From: Lineus longissimus
Taxonomy: Eukaryota; Nemertea; Pilidiophora; Heteronemertea; Lineidae
Assembly (NCBI RefSeq): GCF_910592395.1
Contig: NC_088310.1
Location: forward strand, 14,269,501 to 14,333,500
Length of the DNA stretch: 64,000 bases
Direction: 5' to 3'
The notes beneath the pieces were generated by a model. That model searched no databases. It was not told where the DNA came from and saw nothing but the letters and a program-made list of their open reading frames with translations. The position numbers and the translations under genes were made by a program. This document shows positions 1 to 11,557 of the stretch, one piece after another; positions within the stretch are counted from its first letter, which is position 1; the number at the start of each line of letters is the position of its first letter.

Positions 1-460
1 CTTGAGAAGTAGGTCAAATCAAAAACCCACATTTATGAAATGTATCCTTGCTAGGAGTACCTACCATAAAAATGTTATGAAAATCAGACCACTATTAAAC
101 GAGCAATCAAACATTTTAACTTTGGACATTAAATTTGGCCCCCGGGTGGCCAAACTAAGAATTTTTCAAGATGCCCGCCTGGCACCCATATTGGCTTTCA
201 CATTTGATAAACCAGATGTAGAAATTACATAATTGTGTACGTCATAAAATAGGGTTACCTGGTGGTAAAATCAGGAATTGAATCGGATCCGTCTCCTAGG
301 TATCATTACATAGGGAAACATGTACCAAGTTTCAAGTCGATAGCTCCAGCAGTTACAAAACGTGAATTGCTAATGGACAACGACGGACGGACTCTTGTAT
401 TAGGGACACACTTGGAAGTGACAAATGCCATCCTTAATAGAGTGGTGGCCTGATTACAGA
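1..460 (+). repeat. Dispersed repeat N, truncated at window start
   Basis: The first bases match the core found about twenty times in the window (…TTGAGAAGTAGGTCAAATC), followed by the usual landmarks: GCCCCCGGGTGGCC, then GTACCAAGTTTCAAGT and a CGACGGACGG remnant. The block is nearly identical to 5200-5420. It is non-coding; the short open frames across it are chance. From about 445 to 540 there is a short stretch also resembling 15625-15690. Confidence 0.8.
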
Positions 461-540
461 GGTCATAATGAATGGAAATAGCCTATTTAAGACTAAAATC
501 AGTGTCGGGGAGGGTGTCCTGCTAACAGAGGACTTCGCTA

Positions 541-774
541 TTAACCCTTTCGCTGCGGATGTACGCCAACTGGCGACTCAAATAAAAATGTCTATCGTGC
601 GGCCGTAGGCCGGTTGACGAATTCGCCTATTTTGATTCCTATGTGTTATAGACTGATATGCAGTACTGTAAATGTCTGATAGATGGCAATAGTGTTTCAT
701 TTATTAGTGGTCCTCCATGGAATTAGAATGGTAGAGAACAATAGAAATTTTGGGTTCCGCAGTGAAAGGGTTAA
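541..774. mobile_element. TTAA-flanked miniature element (piggyBac type)
   Basis: TTAA at 541-544 and 771-774 bracket 226 bases that begin CCCTTTCGCTGCGG and end CCGCAGTGAAAGGG, a near-perfect terminal inverted repeat. TTAA duplication with a CCCTTT end is characteristic of piggyBac-mobilised miniature elements. There is no coding capacity. Confidence 0.75.
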
Positions 775-814
775 GGCAATACTCTGATTACATCTTGTCA
801 TGTGCAAAATACAA

Positions 815-2548
815 AGATTCAAGAAAAACCAAACTTTGAAGAAATCGGCCCAATAGTTTTTGCACAGCGACCCAATTAAAGGCAGTGTCAGTGACATTTA
901 CTTATGAATCCGACTATAGGCCTAACCATGGAGGTTATTTATACCTCCATGGCCTAACTATAAAAGCACTGATGACAGCTGTGCCACACTTTTATCATTA
1001 TCATCATCTACTTTGGATGACCTTTCTTGGGGCAGTGATCGGTAACGGTGAACTCTTTCCGACCCAACAGGCAAATGTTTACATTCGTGGACCTCCGTGT
1101 ATCATGGATTCATGTGTATACTAACTAACACCGTTGTTGTGTTGACACACCTACTGACTCTGACTGTGTACATTTCTACAGCGACGAAAAACGATCACAA
1201 AAATGGTTCTTTTTAAGCACTCGTGACATGTTTACAAAAATTAAAGCAAGTGTTTTTAGTAGAGGTTTACCTAATGAGTAGCGTCTGGGTGATTATAAAC
1301 CATTAACTTGTTTTTAAAAGCCCACATTGTAACGAAAGGTTCCGGCTTGACGCTAATCGCCCAGCGGCCATTTTGCCATACTCTCGAAACTTTGGGATCG
1401 TCAAATGCAATGGAAATCACATAATTTCTGACACACACTGCTACAATTCATCATTTTATTGTTCTTTCACAGTATTATTACGCCACCCCGATTCGCAAGC
1501 AGCTTGTACCAACTGGCTCTGCGTTGACTATCCCCATTCCAAGCCGAAGAACAGTGTGACAAGTTTCTCATTTTACATTCCAATCACAGTCAAAATTTTC
1601 TAAAACAACCGGCAATGAGGACAAACTAATAATCTCAAACCAATCACAAGAATGTAATCAACACATACGACCTCATCCGAAGAGCAAATGATTAAGTTTT
1701 AGCATTGATTCAAGGTGATTTAATTCCTTCTTAGTCTCGCTTCAAATTCATAAAATGGCTGTCTTCCATACTTGTAGTATGCAGATCTAGTGGCGCAGTA
1801 CAACACTGCGCATCTGGGATACCCGCGGATTGCCTCGAACCGCGAAATTCAAAACTGCTGGCAATGTGCTAACTGACATTTTTGCACAATACCGCCACCT
1901 AGTTATATGAAACGAAATTAATCTATTTAATATCGAAACCTCTATATCAGGCCGACCTCTAAAACTTAATTTTAAACTTCAATCTGCTGGAATAAAGAAA
2001 ATGGGCTTTTTTAACCTGGACCTACTTACACCTGAATAGTAGGTCACACTGACCTAAATCTGTGTCAACATGTAGAGATGCCCAATAGGTGTCTACATAT
2101 CAAATTTACAGAGTCTATGACCAATAGCAAAAAAACGTGCCATGATCAAAGAAATTTTAGAGTTCGACCTCTGTGACCTTGAAATGAAGGTCAAATCAAA
2201 AACCCGTGTGATATGTGATGTACCTTTATTAGATACACCCACCATAAAATTTTCATCGCTCTAGCTTTAACCATAAGCTTCAAAATGACAAAAATAGGTT
2301 TTCAAAGAGCACCCCCTATATGGCAGACCAGCGGTCAAATTGCGCTGATTTTCATTCTGAAGGAAGGTCTTGCCTAGGGGTACCCACACACCAAGTATGA
2401 ACTTTCTGGGTCAAGCGGTTAAGAAACGTGCCACGATTTTGTCAAAAGTTAACGACGGACGACAACGACGATGACGACGACGACGACGATGACGACGGAC
2501 GCCAGACGCCGCGGTATCGTATTAGCTCACCTGACAGGTGAGCTAAAA
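815..2548 (+). repeat. Long dispersed repeat, copy A (partner 17153-18861)
   Basis: About 1.7 kb aligns base for base with 17153-18861, with few differences. Shared stretches include AAACGATCACAAAAATGG, the segment around GGTTCCGGCTTGACGC, and the terminal repeat-N module. Copy A carries an extra hairpin at 926-952 (10-base arms CCATGGAGGT/ACCTCCATGG). It ends with a perfect palindrome at 2523-2547 (12-base arms TTAGCTCACCTG/CAGGTGAGCTAA) after a GAC tract at about 2459-2505; copy B ends differently. No gene is recognised. Confidence 0.85.
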
Positions 2549-3153
2549 ATCAAAGATTTAGTACAGTACATAGATATACATCCAGATCAAATTTGGTTGC
2601 AATCCAATCATTACTTTCGGAGTAATAGTACTGTGTTTATTTTTCAAGATGGCTGCCTGGCAGCCATATTTGATGTTCGAACGGCCGAAATTTTAGGGGT
2701 GGAATAGAGAATCCCCAGATACATGTCCACACTGGTTTAAAACCTTCTAGCTAAAATTGATAGGAAACATGCTACTGTTCAGTGAATCAGCAAACTTTGA
2801 CCTCTGTGACCTTGAAAAGGAGGTCAAATCAAAAACCCGGAGGATATATGATGCACGCTAGAAGTACCTACCATATTTTTTTCAAAATTTCCCGACTACT
2901 ATTAAGGGAGATATTGCATATTTTCACTTTTAACGTTTGGCCCCCTGGTGGCCAAACCATGAAACGAATCGGACCGAAACTTGGTCTCCAAGGTGTCATT
3001 ACATAAGGGTACATGTGTACCAAGTTTCAACTCAATAGCTCTAACAGTTACGAAACGTGCCCTGCTAACGGACGACGGACGACGACGACGACGACGGACG
3101 ACGGACGCCACGGTATGGGATAAGCTCACCTCTGCTAAGAGGTGAGCTAAAAA
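2549..3153 (+). repeat. Dispersed repeat N with 3' hairpin
   Basis: This holds the N core TTTGACCTCTGTGACCTTG at 2797, the GCCCCCTGGTGGCC landmark and a GAC tract at 3068-3107. It ends in the perfect hairpin 3123-3148 (arms AGCTCACCTCT/AGAGGTGAGCT, loop GCTA) followed by AAAAA. The minus-strand open frame here is an arginine-rich translation of the GAC tract, not a gene. Confidence 0.8.
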
Positions 3154-3424
3154 TACAAACAAACGAAGGAAGGAACACAATGATGGCACTCAATAGGGAC
3201 ACCCAGAGGGATCATAGACCCATAATAGGGGTCCCCTAAAATTAATACATATAATGATAAAAATCAATCAATATTGGACTTTAAAAAAAAAAACAGGCAT
3301 AGAGAGATTTAAAATCTACAGTTAGCACATCTACAACGCCCAACCCATGTGCACGCAATGAGATAAATGACAAGAAAAGTGCCTTCCTCCAATGGTGTTC
3401 AAGTTGTTTAGTAAGTCATCAAAG

Positions 3425-3665
3425 TAGATCAGGGTAAACCTACCCTTAAACACTTTTAGTTTGATATCAAACACGGATGACACCTTTCGTTTTAACCGTC
3501 TCCAAGTAGGGCAGTTGGTAATGAAAATGGGTTAGCACAAACCTACTGTTCATTATCTTTAGTTCGATACCAAACACAACTACTTTAGCTAGAACAGTCT
3601 TAAAGTAGGGCAGAGGGTCATAAAAGTAGGTCAGTGCAAATCTCTCCTTCATTACCTTGAGTTTA
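3425..3665 (+). repeat. Tandem repeat, about 104-base unit, ~2.3 copies
   Basis: The segment AAACCTACC…TTAGTTTGATATCAAACAC near 3435 recurs near 3539 (AAACCTACTGTTC…TTAGTTCGATACCAAACAC) and partly near 3644. Each copy includes AAGTAGGGCAG. It is a minisatellite with about 80% identity between units by eye. The stretch 3154-3424 before it shows nothing recognisable. Confidence 0.7.
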
Positions 3666-3699
3666 GATTAGTTCTTGTGTCACTGCCCTAGTCCCTCCC

Positions 3700-4075
3700 A
3701 TAAGGCTACAAGGCAGTCTCTAGATTGTGACATGAGGCATGATGCTGTCTCTATCATCACCCTCTACTCTCATATCAATCAGGCTACAATGCGGTCTCTA
3801 CTTGATTGTGACATGAGGCATGATGCCGTCTCTTGCATCACCCGCTTCTCTTGTATCAATCAGGTTACAAGGAAGGCTTATTTGATTGTAACATCAGGCA
3901 TGATAACGTCTCTTACAACACGCTCTTCTCTTATATCGATCAGGCTACAATGTGGTCACTTACTTGATTGTGACATCACCCTCTTGTCTCATATCATTGA
4001 GGCGACAATGCAGTGTCTTGCTTGATTGTGACATGAGGCATGATGACGTCTCTTACATCACCATACCCCTTGCCT
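3700..4075 (+). repeat. Minisatellite, ~81-base unit, ~4.6 copies
   Basis: GATTGTGACATGAGGCATGA starts at 3723, 3804, 3884 (GATTGTAACATCAGGC), 3966 and 4024, giving periods of 81, 80, 82 and 58. The fourth unit has lost about 22 internal bases. Each unit also contains TATCAATCAGGCTACAATG. The plus-strand open frame 3675-4025 is a translation of this array and is not claimed as a gene. Confidence 0.85.
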
Positions 4076-4414
4076 GACCTCTTCTGAAAAAGTGCTCGAC
4101 TTTCAGTTGTGGGACATTTTTATGTAGAAACAATTTGGTTTCCTGGTATCAAAAGGTCAGACGCAGTGCCGTCTTTACACTGGCAGATAAACTAGACATA
4201 AAGACCTCAAATTGTGCTGTGGATAATTTATTTTCTGAGGCATTTCCCTCTCTCTCGACCCAGGGTCGAGCGCCACAGTAAAGGGGTAGGAATTTTAACT
4301 CGACCTAAGGTCGAGCATGACACTAGTAAGCGTTAAAGGTTGCTTGTTCAAGAGTTTAGGTTTAATAGGCAAGCTTTATTTTTTGATATTATAATAAATA
4401 AAAACTCAGAGATG
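4076..4414. other. Unassigned; two CTCGACC palindromes
   Basis: No gene is seen. Two 17-base palindromes occur, CTCGACCCAGGGTCGAG at 4254-4270 and CTCGACCTAAGGTCGAG at 4299-4315. Confidence 0.5.
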
Positions 4415-4634
4415 CCTATTCAATTTCAAGGCTTCTTTATTCAATCAAAATACAGCAAAACAAGACGTGAAGGACAAATCAGCTAATAGATACAGCGTCT
4501 TCTTTCTCGATCCTGTCAATCTCATGGCTGACTAGTTGATTGGTTTCCTGTCACCATTTCCACAGCATGCACAGCAACACCACTTTGCCTGTGGAGACCA
4601 CCGGAATGACTCGTAGATAATAGACTGCATCATC
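4415..4634 (-). other. Candidate terminal exon with poly(A) signal
   Basis: On the minus strand a good 3' splice site (ATATTTACAG) ends at 4635. It is followed by about 200 bases with short open frames closed by stops, one encoding a cysteine-rich run (CCCACC), then AATAAA (TTTATT at 4436-4441 on plus). This looks like the last exon of a transcript, in the same orientation as the UBR gene. Its open frames do not match the UBR C terminus. It could be an alternative 3' end, an unrelated transcript or chance. Confidence 0.25.
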
Positions 4635-4846
4635 CTGTAAATATGAGAAAAAATAGCACTTTGCAAAAAAACACCATCAAAATAAGATACTTATTATTGA
4701 CATTCCCGATTATGTCACAAAAACAACGAGTAGTCTGTGCTGATACACGAAACCGAGAGAGGATATACAACCCTGTATGGCTCGCTGTTCATGTTGGGTG
4801 TACGGTAAAACATAAATGTACAAAAAAAAAAAAAACCTGTGGGATG

Positions 4847-5938
4847 AAATGGCCAGGGCCATTGTGCTCACCTCTTGTGAAGGGAAGATGGATGAAGCAT
4901 TAGCATGGTTTTAAATGTAAGAAAGAAATGAAGTAATGTTTTACAATGAAATTACATGAGAGATAAAATAATGCGTGAGTTGAATTTATCCCACTTAGCA
5001 GCATTTCAAGGCACTCTTAGGGGAGAGTCCACTATTAACATTTGGGGCCCTGCTGGCCAAACTGAGAATCAGAAAAAGACTGCAGTTTAGTCTAAGAGTA
5101 TAGGGGTACATTCGTACCAAGTTAGGGATCTGTAGCTAAAGCAGTGACAAAACGTGCCGTCATTGTAAAATGGCGGTGCCATAGGGAAACTTTGACCTCT
5201 GTGACCTTGAGAAGTAGGACAAATCAAAAACCCACATTCATGAAATTTAGCCTTGCTAGGAGTACCTACCATAAAAATGTTATGAAAATCAGACCACTAT
5301 TAAACGAGCAATCAAACATTTTAACTTTGGACATTAAATTTGGCCCCCGGGTGGCCAAACTAAGAATTTTTCAAGATGCCCGCCTGGCACCCATATTGGC
5401 TATCACATTTGATAAAAAATCAAGGATTTAGTAGAGAGTACATAGATATACATCCAGATCAAATTTGGCTGCAACTGTATTTATTCATTGTTGTACTGTG
5501 TTTATTTTTCAAGATGGCTGCCTGGCGGCCATATTTGATGTCCGAACGGCCGAAATTTTTAGGGTGGAATAGAGAATCCCCAGATACATGTCCACACTGG
5601 TTTAAAACCTTCTAGCTAAAATAGATAGGAAACATGCTACTGTTCAGTGAATCAGCAAACTTTGACCTCTGTGACCTCGAAAAGGAGGTCAAATCAAAAA
5701 CCCGGAGGATATATGATGCACCTTTCCTAGAAGTACCTACCACATTTTTTTCAAAATTTCCCGACTACTATTAAGGGAGATATTGCATATTTTCACTTTT
5801 AACGTTTGGCCCCCTGGTGGCGAATCGGACCGAAACTTGCTCTCCAAGGTGTCATTACATAAGGGTACATGTGTACCAAGTTTCAACTCAATAGCTCTAA
5901 CAGTTACGAAACGTGCCCTGCTAACGGACGACGGACGA

Positions 5939-5983
<45 letters not shown>

Positions 5984-6040
5984 ACGACGGACGCCACAGT
6001 ATGGGATAAGCTCACCTCTGCTAAGAGGTGAGCTAAAAAA
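4847..6040 (+). mobile_element. Hairpin-ended element S1, copy a
   Basis: The 5' end has the palindrome AATGGCCAGGGCCATT followed at once by GTGCTCACCT. The 3' end is the hairpin AGCTCACCTCT-GCTA-AGAGGTGAGCT followed by AAAAAA. GCTCACCT near the 5' end is the inverted repeat of the terminal AGGTGAGC. Inside lie two N-repeat modules (5185-5450 and 5650-6040) and a long GAC tract (about 5930-5985). There is no coding gene. The layout recalls non-autonomous Helitron/Helentron elements, which is an inference. Confidence 0.6.
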
Positions 6041-6764
6041 CTAGTGAAGTGGTGGGGGGGGATAAATTAGAGTTAAATTTGAAAGAGTTCACCCTTATTT
6101 ACTAACTAACGTTCACCTTGATAGAGTTTGGACACATGGCTTGCAATGCATACATACTTCCCTGTACATATGTTGCAGTGCATTGCATTTGTTCATGTAC
6201 CTGTACCGGGTGTGTAATGTATGGTAAATAATGTAGGCCAAGTTTATGCAGCTCCTCGCGGTTTTGCATATCAGCATAGACTGAGAATGGCAGTTTTATT
6301 GTTCGTTGAAAATACCTCGCAATTTCAGCAGACTACTTCGTCGCTATTCTTTGTGTACTCTGACCAGTGTCACTATCAAAGGTCTACGATATCATTGTTA
6401 TTTTGACAAGAACATGAGAAAACGTCAACTTCTTGTGAAGCGGTCCGCCATGTTTCTTCATCTAGCGTTCGGGTTTGTTTTGATTATGTCGATGATGTTT
6501 ATAAATACAAAGAGGCTATTCTAATAACAAAGTTTTGTCTGGATTTCTAAGTCATTTTCCTGCAGTTGTTATATCTATGTGTCACAGATAATTGTGAAGT
6601 ATTACGATTATTTCATTCTGATGATTGGGAAGAATTTTTTGCAGCACCATTTTGTGTATAAAATATACTAAGGCGTTCATGTGTGTTTTGATCTTCGACT
6701 TCGACTCAATGACTGAGCAAATTTAACGAGACAGAAAGCCAAAAACGGTAACACTTCCTTTGTA
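6041..6764. other. Unassigned intronic sequence
   Basis: No gene or repeat is recognised. Short overlapping open frames on plus (6221-6524) lack any family signature. Confidence 0.5.
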
Positions 6765-7802
6765 AAAAATGGCCAGGGCCATTGTGCTCACCTCATGTGG
6801 AGGAAAGATGGATAAAGAGCATGGTATTGTGTCATGTAGTGTTAGGTTTGATGTAGGTCCAAGCAATTACAATTTCCCCAAAATGGCCAATTTACATAAC
6901 ATTCGACCTCTGTGACCTTGAAAAGTAGGTCAAATCAAAGAAGACCCGGGTGACACATTGAATGGTTGTTAGAATTAGATGTACCTATGATATAAAATTG
7001 GTGCCAATCGGGCAAGTCATTACTAGGAATAATGGCATTTTGAAGAATTTAGGATTTGGCCCCCTCCCTGGAGGCCAAACGGCAAATCAGATCGCACCAA
7101 ACTTCGGTACCTGAGATCACCTGACCAAGGGGTACATGTGTACTTAATTTGTGATCAATAGTCATTGGAGTTAAGAAACGTGCCATAGTTACGGCCTGAC
7201 GGCGAATTTACGCCATTTGACCTCTGTGACCTTGACAAGAAGGTCAAATTAAAAACCTGTGTGACATATACTGTATGGTGGTTAGATGTACCAATGATAT
7301 CAAATTGGTGGCAATCGGGCAAGAAGTTAAGGAATAATCACATTTTTAAGGTTTTTGGATTTTGCCCCCTGGTGGTCAAGTGGTGAATCATATTGGACCA
7401 AACTTCGGTCCCTGAGATCACCTGACTAAGGGGTAAATGTGTACCAAATTTGGTATCAATAGTCATTGCAGTTTAGAAACGTGCCATCGTTACATCCTAA
7501 CGGCCAATTTACACCATTTGACCTCTGTGACCTTGAAAAGGAGGTCAAATCAAAATCCCGGAGGATATATGATGCACCTTTGCTAGAAGTACCTACCATA
7601 TTTTTTTCAAAATTTCCCGACTACTATTAAGGGAGATATTGCATATTTTCACTTTTAACGTTTGGCCCCCTGGTGGCCAAACCATGAAACGAATCGGACC
7701 GAAACTTGGTCTCCAAGGTGTCATTACATAAGGGTACATGTGTACCAAGTTTCAACTCAATAGCTCTAACAGTTACGAAACATGCCCTGCTAACGGACGA
7801 CG

Positions 7803-7837
<35 letters not shown>

Positions 7838-7886
7838 ACGCCATGGTATGGGATAAGCTCACCTCTGCTAAGAGGTGAGCTAAAAA
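6765..7886 (+). mobile_element. Hairpin-ended element S1, copy b
   Basis: The ends are the same as copy a: AATGGCCAGGGCCATT plus GTGCTCACCT at the 5' end, and AGCTCACCTCTGCTAAGAGG… followed by GTGAGCTAAAAA at the 3' end. Internally it carries three successive N modules starting at about 6900, 7205 and 7515, each with the core TTTGACCTCTGTGACCTTG or a close variant. Only the last has the GAC tract and terminal hairpin. Confidence 0.65.
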
Positions 7887-8839
7887 CCTACGGGAGTCAT
7901 TCTATACTACTATTCTATACTTTTCAAATAACAGTTGTCATGGCCAATTGTACCAATCAAATCAAGAGAAAATACAGAGAAAACTCACCCTGGTTGTCTG
8001 TCAAAACCTCTACCATACGTAGATGAACTGAGCGCATGAATCTGGGTTTCTCTATGTGTCTTTTATCGGCAATATTAATAAGAATTAGACAAAATAACCC
8101 CACAAAACGACATGTTGACATTGAGAATCAAAATATCGGGAAAATACCACTTTCTATCTGCTCGTTATGCACAATTTAGATTGGAACTATGTTTTGAAAT
8201 GACGTACACACTCTATGTACATTCGCAAAATGGCCATCACAATATCAGCCTCGGCTGCAATGCCTTAGGGCAATGCCTTATGTGAAGCGCGTTCAGTACA
8301 TTACAGAGACAGGTAGGATCAAGGCTGTTTTGCCAGTTTTGACCAGACGACAATTTCCAGCTTAAAGGGTAACTCGTGTAAAATTTCACCATATAATGTT
8401 TTAGCTGTTTTTGACAAATGACTACGTCAATTTCTCATAAATCGGTAAGGTTTTCGAATCGAAATGCACATTTTCTAGAAATTGATGGTTTAATCCTGCC
8501 CGGATGGCTCGCTTTGATGCCGTTTTAGTTGATGACGTCACAACATGAACATTTTCGCGGTCGCTGTGGTTTACATTCAGCGATTTTATAATAAATCTAA
8601 TCAAAAATGGAAAATTTGAGCTTTACATTTGTGATCAACAATTAAAAACGGACGTATTTCCGCAAAGTTGTAAATCACATCATAGTATCACTTTAAAATC
8701 TGCAAGTTACTGCAAATTACGGGACGTTTAGTCTTTCTGCAGTGAATAGCTATAATCCTATCGAAACAAGAGTTCAAAATATTGGTATCCTGGCACATTT
8801 CCTGGCCCAGCTACAGCAAATTCAGATGAAAATGCAACT
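7887..8839. other. Unassigned intronic sequence
   Basis: No gene is seen. GATGACGTCAC occurs near 8530 and CTTAGGGCAATGCCTTA near 8270. Confidence 0.5.
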
Positions 8840-9052
8840 ATTTTGCTGGAACTACTTTCGGCAAGCTCCAGTACAAACCATAAGCTATGCTGCAATGCCA
8901 GCGTAGCTCAAAATTGAGTCTGGGCATATTGCCCAAAGCTACCATCACAACAAGTTTTAGTCATCTAGCCCTAGCGGTGACGAAGCGTACCCGACTAACG
9001 GACGACGTCGGACAAGGATGGATGTGACGGACCCCAGAGGTGAGCTAATTAT
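8840..9052 (+). repeat. Repeat N 3' fragment
   Basis: It shares GGGCATATTGCCCAAAGCT, TCTAGCCCTAGCGGTGACGAA and the terminal AGGTGAGCTAA with 27440-27565 and 50870-51003. It ends about 55 bases from the splice donor of UBR exon 9108-9195. Confidence 0.7.
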
Positions 9053-9107
9053 AGACAACCAGTTGGGGCCATAAAACCCAGCTCCAGGATATGAAAAAGT
9101 GTTTTAC

Positions 9108-9195
9108 CTATGACTTGAATAGAGTAAGCACATGTTGACCAGGCCATTACAGGTACCCTGTGGTTGTCATCATCTGGATTTACATCAAGTCCAAC
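9108..9195 (-). CDS. UBR1: UBR1/UBR2-like E3 ligase, internal exon (fifth seen)
   Basis: This 88-base minus-strand exon starts after TATTTTTCAG and ends before GTAAAAC, phase 0 in and phase 1 out. It encodes VGLDVNPDDDNHRVPVMAWS followed by TCAYSIQVI, which matches the block after the RING region in animal UBR1/UBR2 N-recognins (consensus GLKV…RVP…W…CA…IQ.IE). These proteins bind destabilising N-terminal residues and, with a RAD6-type E2, attach ubiquitin. The preceding exon (13600-13769) ends in phase 0, so they join in frame. The next coding exon was not found between this one and position 1. Animals outside vertebrates often have one gene for UBR1 and UBR2, so the symbol marks the family. 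Confidence 0.85.
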
Positions 9196-10009
9196 CTGAA
9201 AAATACTTGACGTATTATATTGTCTCCATATATATGTGTAAGATGATTCAGCATTCATTTTGTTTTTATACTTCAGTACTACTACAAGATGACTACTTTA
9301 AAGACTCTAGGTGCCATTAGAACAGATTCCGTCATTCTCTCCTTTAGCACCAGATGTAGCTCAGTTGTTTTTTGAGATATAAGCCCTCAAAGGTACCAAA
9401 GTTTATGGGTACCCCACAACAAAGGCGATTCCATTTTATGTGAATCAATGAATTTGGATGAAAATACAGTGTTTCGTTGCAGCTGGCAGCTCTCAGTCAA
9501 ACACTAGGCAGGTGTCAAGTTGGAGGATGGGTTAAGCTGATACTCATACCATATAAAATCCATCAAACTCTACTGCGTTGCATAGAAGCAATTGCAATTT
9601 TTCCCTTATCAGCAAAAGCCCCCTGGTAGTGAAGCCATGAAATGAATGGGGCTGACTTTAAAATAGCACCCCACCACACCATGCATATTGATATGCTATT
9701 CATATGAAGAAAAATTACCTTAAAGAAGTCTTAAGTTGGGGCATTTGCATTGTTAGTCAATGGCCAAAACACAAACTTTAGAAATTTGACCCCTGCAGCA
9801 ATGAAAATTATGTCACTTGAGTTTTATTGGAACAACTGCAACTATTTTGTTTTCAGGAAATGATTACATGTAGTAAATCTACGAATTTGATTGATTGGGA
9901 CACTTTGATTAATTTCATTGGGACACTTTGATTAATTTCGATCTGATCTGATTCTCGACTTTGTCTTCGATGATATTTTTTTGGTAGGTATTCCAAGCAA
10001 TCATACATC
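9196..10009. other. Intron with degenerate N-like repeat
   Basis: This is intron of the UBR gene. Between about 9540 and 9860 there are worn landmarks of repeat N (CCATATAAAATCCATC, GCCCCCTGGTAGTGAAGCC). Nothing else is recognised. Confidence 0.45.
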
Positions 10010-10640
10010 ATATGTCATACCGACTATGGTTTGACCTACATACCAGATATATAGAATGTTTCTTAACCAGGATAAATGTCCTCCCCACTAAAGAAATAAA
10101 AGATGAAATATTGTGCAGAATCACTTTTTTGGAACGAGACAGTTCGCCAACAAATATATCTCTATCAAAAAAAGCTCTTTTAAATATTGTAAAATATCTT
10201 TGTAAAATTTCTGTTCATCAAAGTCACTATTTTCAAGAGTCAACCATGCTTCTAGTCAGAGTAGTCCTAGCTACACAAACAATGATATATATACTAAGCA
10301 TAGTATATATACTCGTAATTAATCTCTACTTTGGGTGACACAAAATGTATTATTTAGAATGAGGCTTATTCATGCACCTTCGGTTTTGTAATAATCACAC
10401 AAAGCAGCAGTGACCCATATCCTTAACCCAAAGGAGGTGTAAAACCCTACTGCCCACTGTTGGATTAATGCGTAACTAGCCATTCCGATCAGGCTTCAAA
10501 AGCTAAATATATGTAATAGGGAGGGCCGCTGATCTATGGAACAGCTATTGTTTGGGGTTTCGGAATTAGGCTCACCCCTTTGGTCGGAAACCATGGACAA
10601 TCTCGAGGGAAGATAAAACAAAATCCGAATCGGGATCAAG
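10010..10640 (+). repeat. Dispersed repeat R, most complete copy
   Basis: It shares TTTGTAAAATTTCTGTTCATC…, TGGGGTGACACA-like and CACACAAAGCAGCAGTGACC with 28600-28757 and 29726-29890. Here the copy is uninterrupted, so it serves as the empty-site reference for the LINE in the other copy. The 108-codon open frame at 10012-10338 has no family features. Confidence 0.7.
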
Positions 10641-10647
10641 GGCTCTA

Positions 10648-11557
10648 CAGGGTGGCCCAGAATTATTTTCCCTCTCATAATGGATATGTTACAGAAGGCT
10701 AAATAGTACGATACAAATTGTCTGTATTTACATTGGTGGTCATTAAGGGTTAAATTCTATTGAGAACATTCTCAGGGGTCAACATTTGAGTGAAACAGCT
10801 TATGTTTTAAAGAGTACAGATTAGCCATTTGAACAGAATTTGTGACGCAACTTAAACCTTTCGAACATGCACATCTTGGGAGGGGGGACGTTACTAAATA
10901 AGGTTTCAATACGCTTAGCACTCGGAAATTATCAGGGATCGTACTGTTTGTGGGGCTTGGTAAATATTTAAGGAGCTTGATTGCTAGGGTATATCATAAC
11001 TTTTTCCGAATCCGAGGTTTTTTGGGAATTAACTAGAATTTAATGTCAAATTATAGCAACCTCATGATTAATTCTCGGGGTTTGACCCAAACTTGGGGGA
11101 GTTTCTAGCTGGGTTATCCTCTGTTGGCTGGACCAAGGAGGATAACTTGCCAAGGATTTGGGTGTACGAAAACATAACATGGCTTTGTAATACTGCTTGT
11201 GTTGTTGTGGATCGGTTGGTCTGGAGAAAATTGTATATAAATGGTTGATTTTTGGAACCTAGATTCGACTTGGACGAGACTTTAAGAGAGGCATAGAAAC
11301 TTTTCAAGGATACACTACTCCACCAACATTCTCCTCCACAACAAAAATGTAGGGCCAATTTCTCTGTTTCCGATCATTAAATTAGCGTAAAGATCAACAG
11401 TCCAAGGTTACTTGTATTCATAAGTGCAGCTGACCCAAGACACCTTGCTAAAGACTTGAGGTCAAGTTTTACGTCCCTGACTCTCAGAGTCAGTAAAATT
11501 TAATAGATACACAATAGAATTCTCTTGTGCAAGCGAAAATGATTCTGGGCCACCCTG
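10648..11557. mobile_element. TA-flanked element, CAGGGTGGCCCAGAAT ends
   Basis: TA at 10646-10647 and 11558-11559 flank a 910-base element. Its left end is CAGGGTGGCCCAGAATTATT and its right end is the reverse complement with one change (…AATGATTCTGGGCCACCCTG). TA duplication with CAGGGTG-type ends is typical of the Tc1/mariner/pogo group. The internal minus-strand open frame 11068-11358 shows no transposase motif, so it is probably non-autonomous. It sits at the end of repeat R. Confidence 0.7.

Noticed and set aside
2902-3189. Minus-strand open frame with an arginine run (also 5737-6015, 18738-18938)
   Set aside because: The arginines are the translation of GAC tracts inside repeat N. Neighbouring copies have different frames and lengths.
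3675-4025. 116-codon plus-strand open frame
   Set aside because: It is a translation of the 81-base minisatellite. The open frame follows from the repeat unit, not from selection.
3723-4040. CRISPR-like array
   Set aside because: The repeats are contiguous 81-base units without unique spacers. This is a eukaryotic minisatellite.
10012-10338. 108-codon plus-strand frame as a gene
   Set aside because: It lies within repeat R. The other copies of R do not keep the frame, and no motif is visible.
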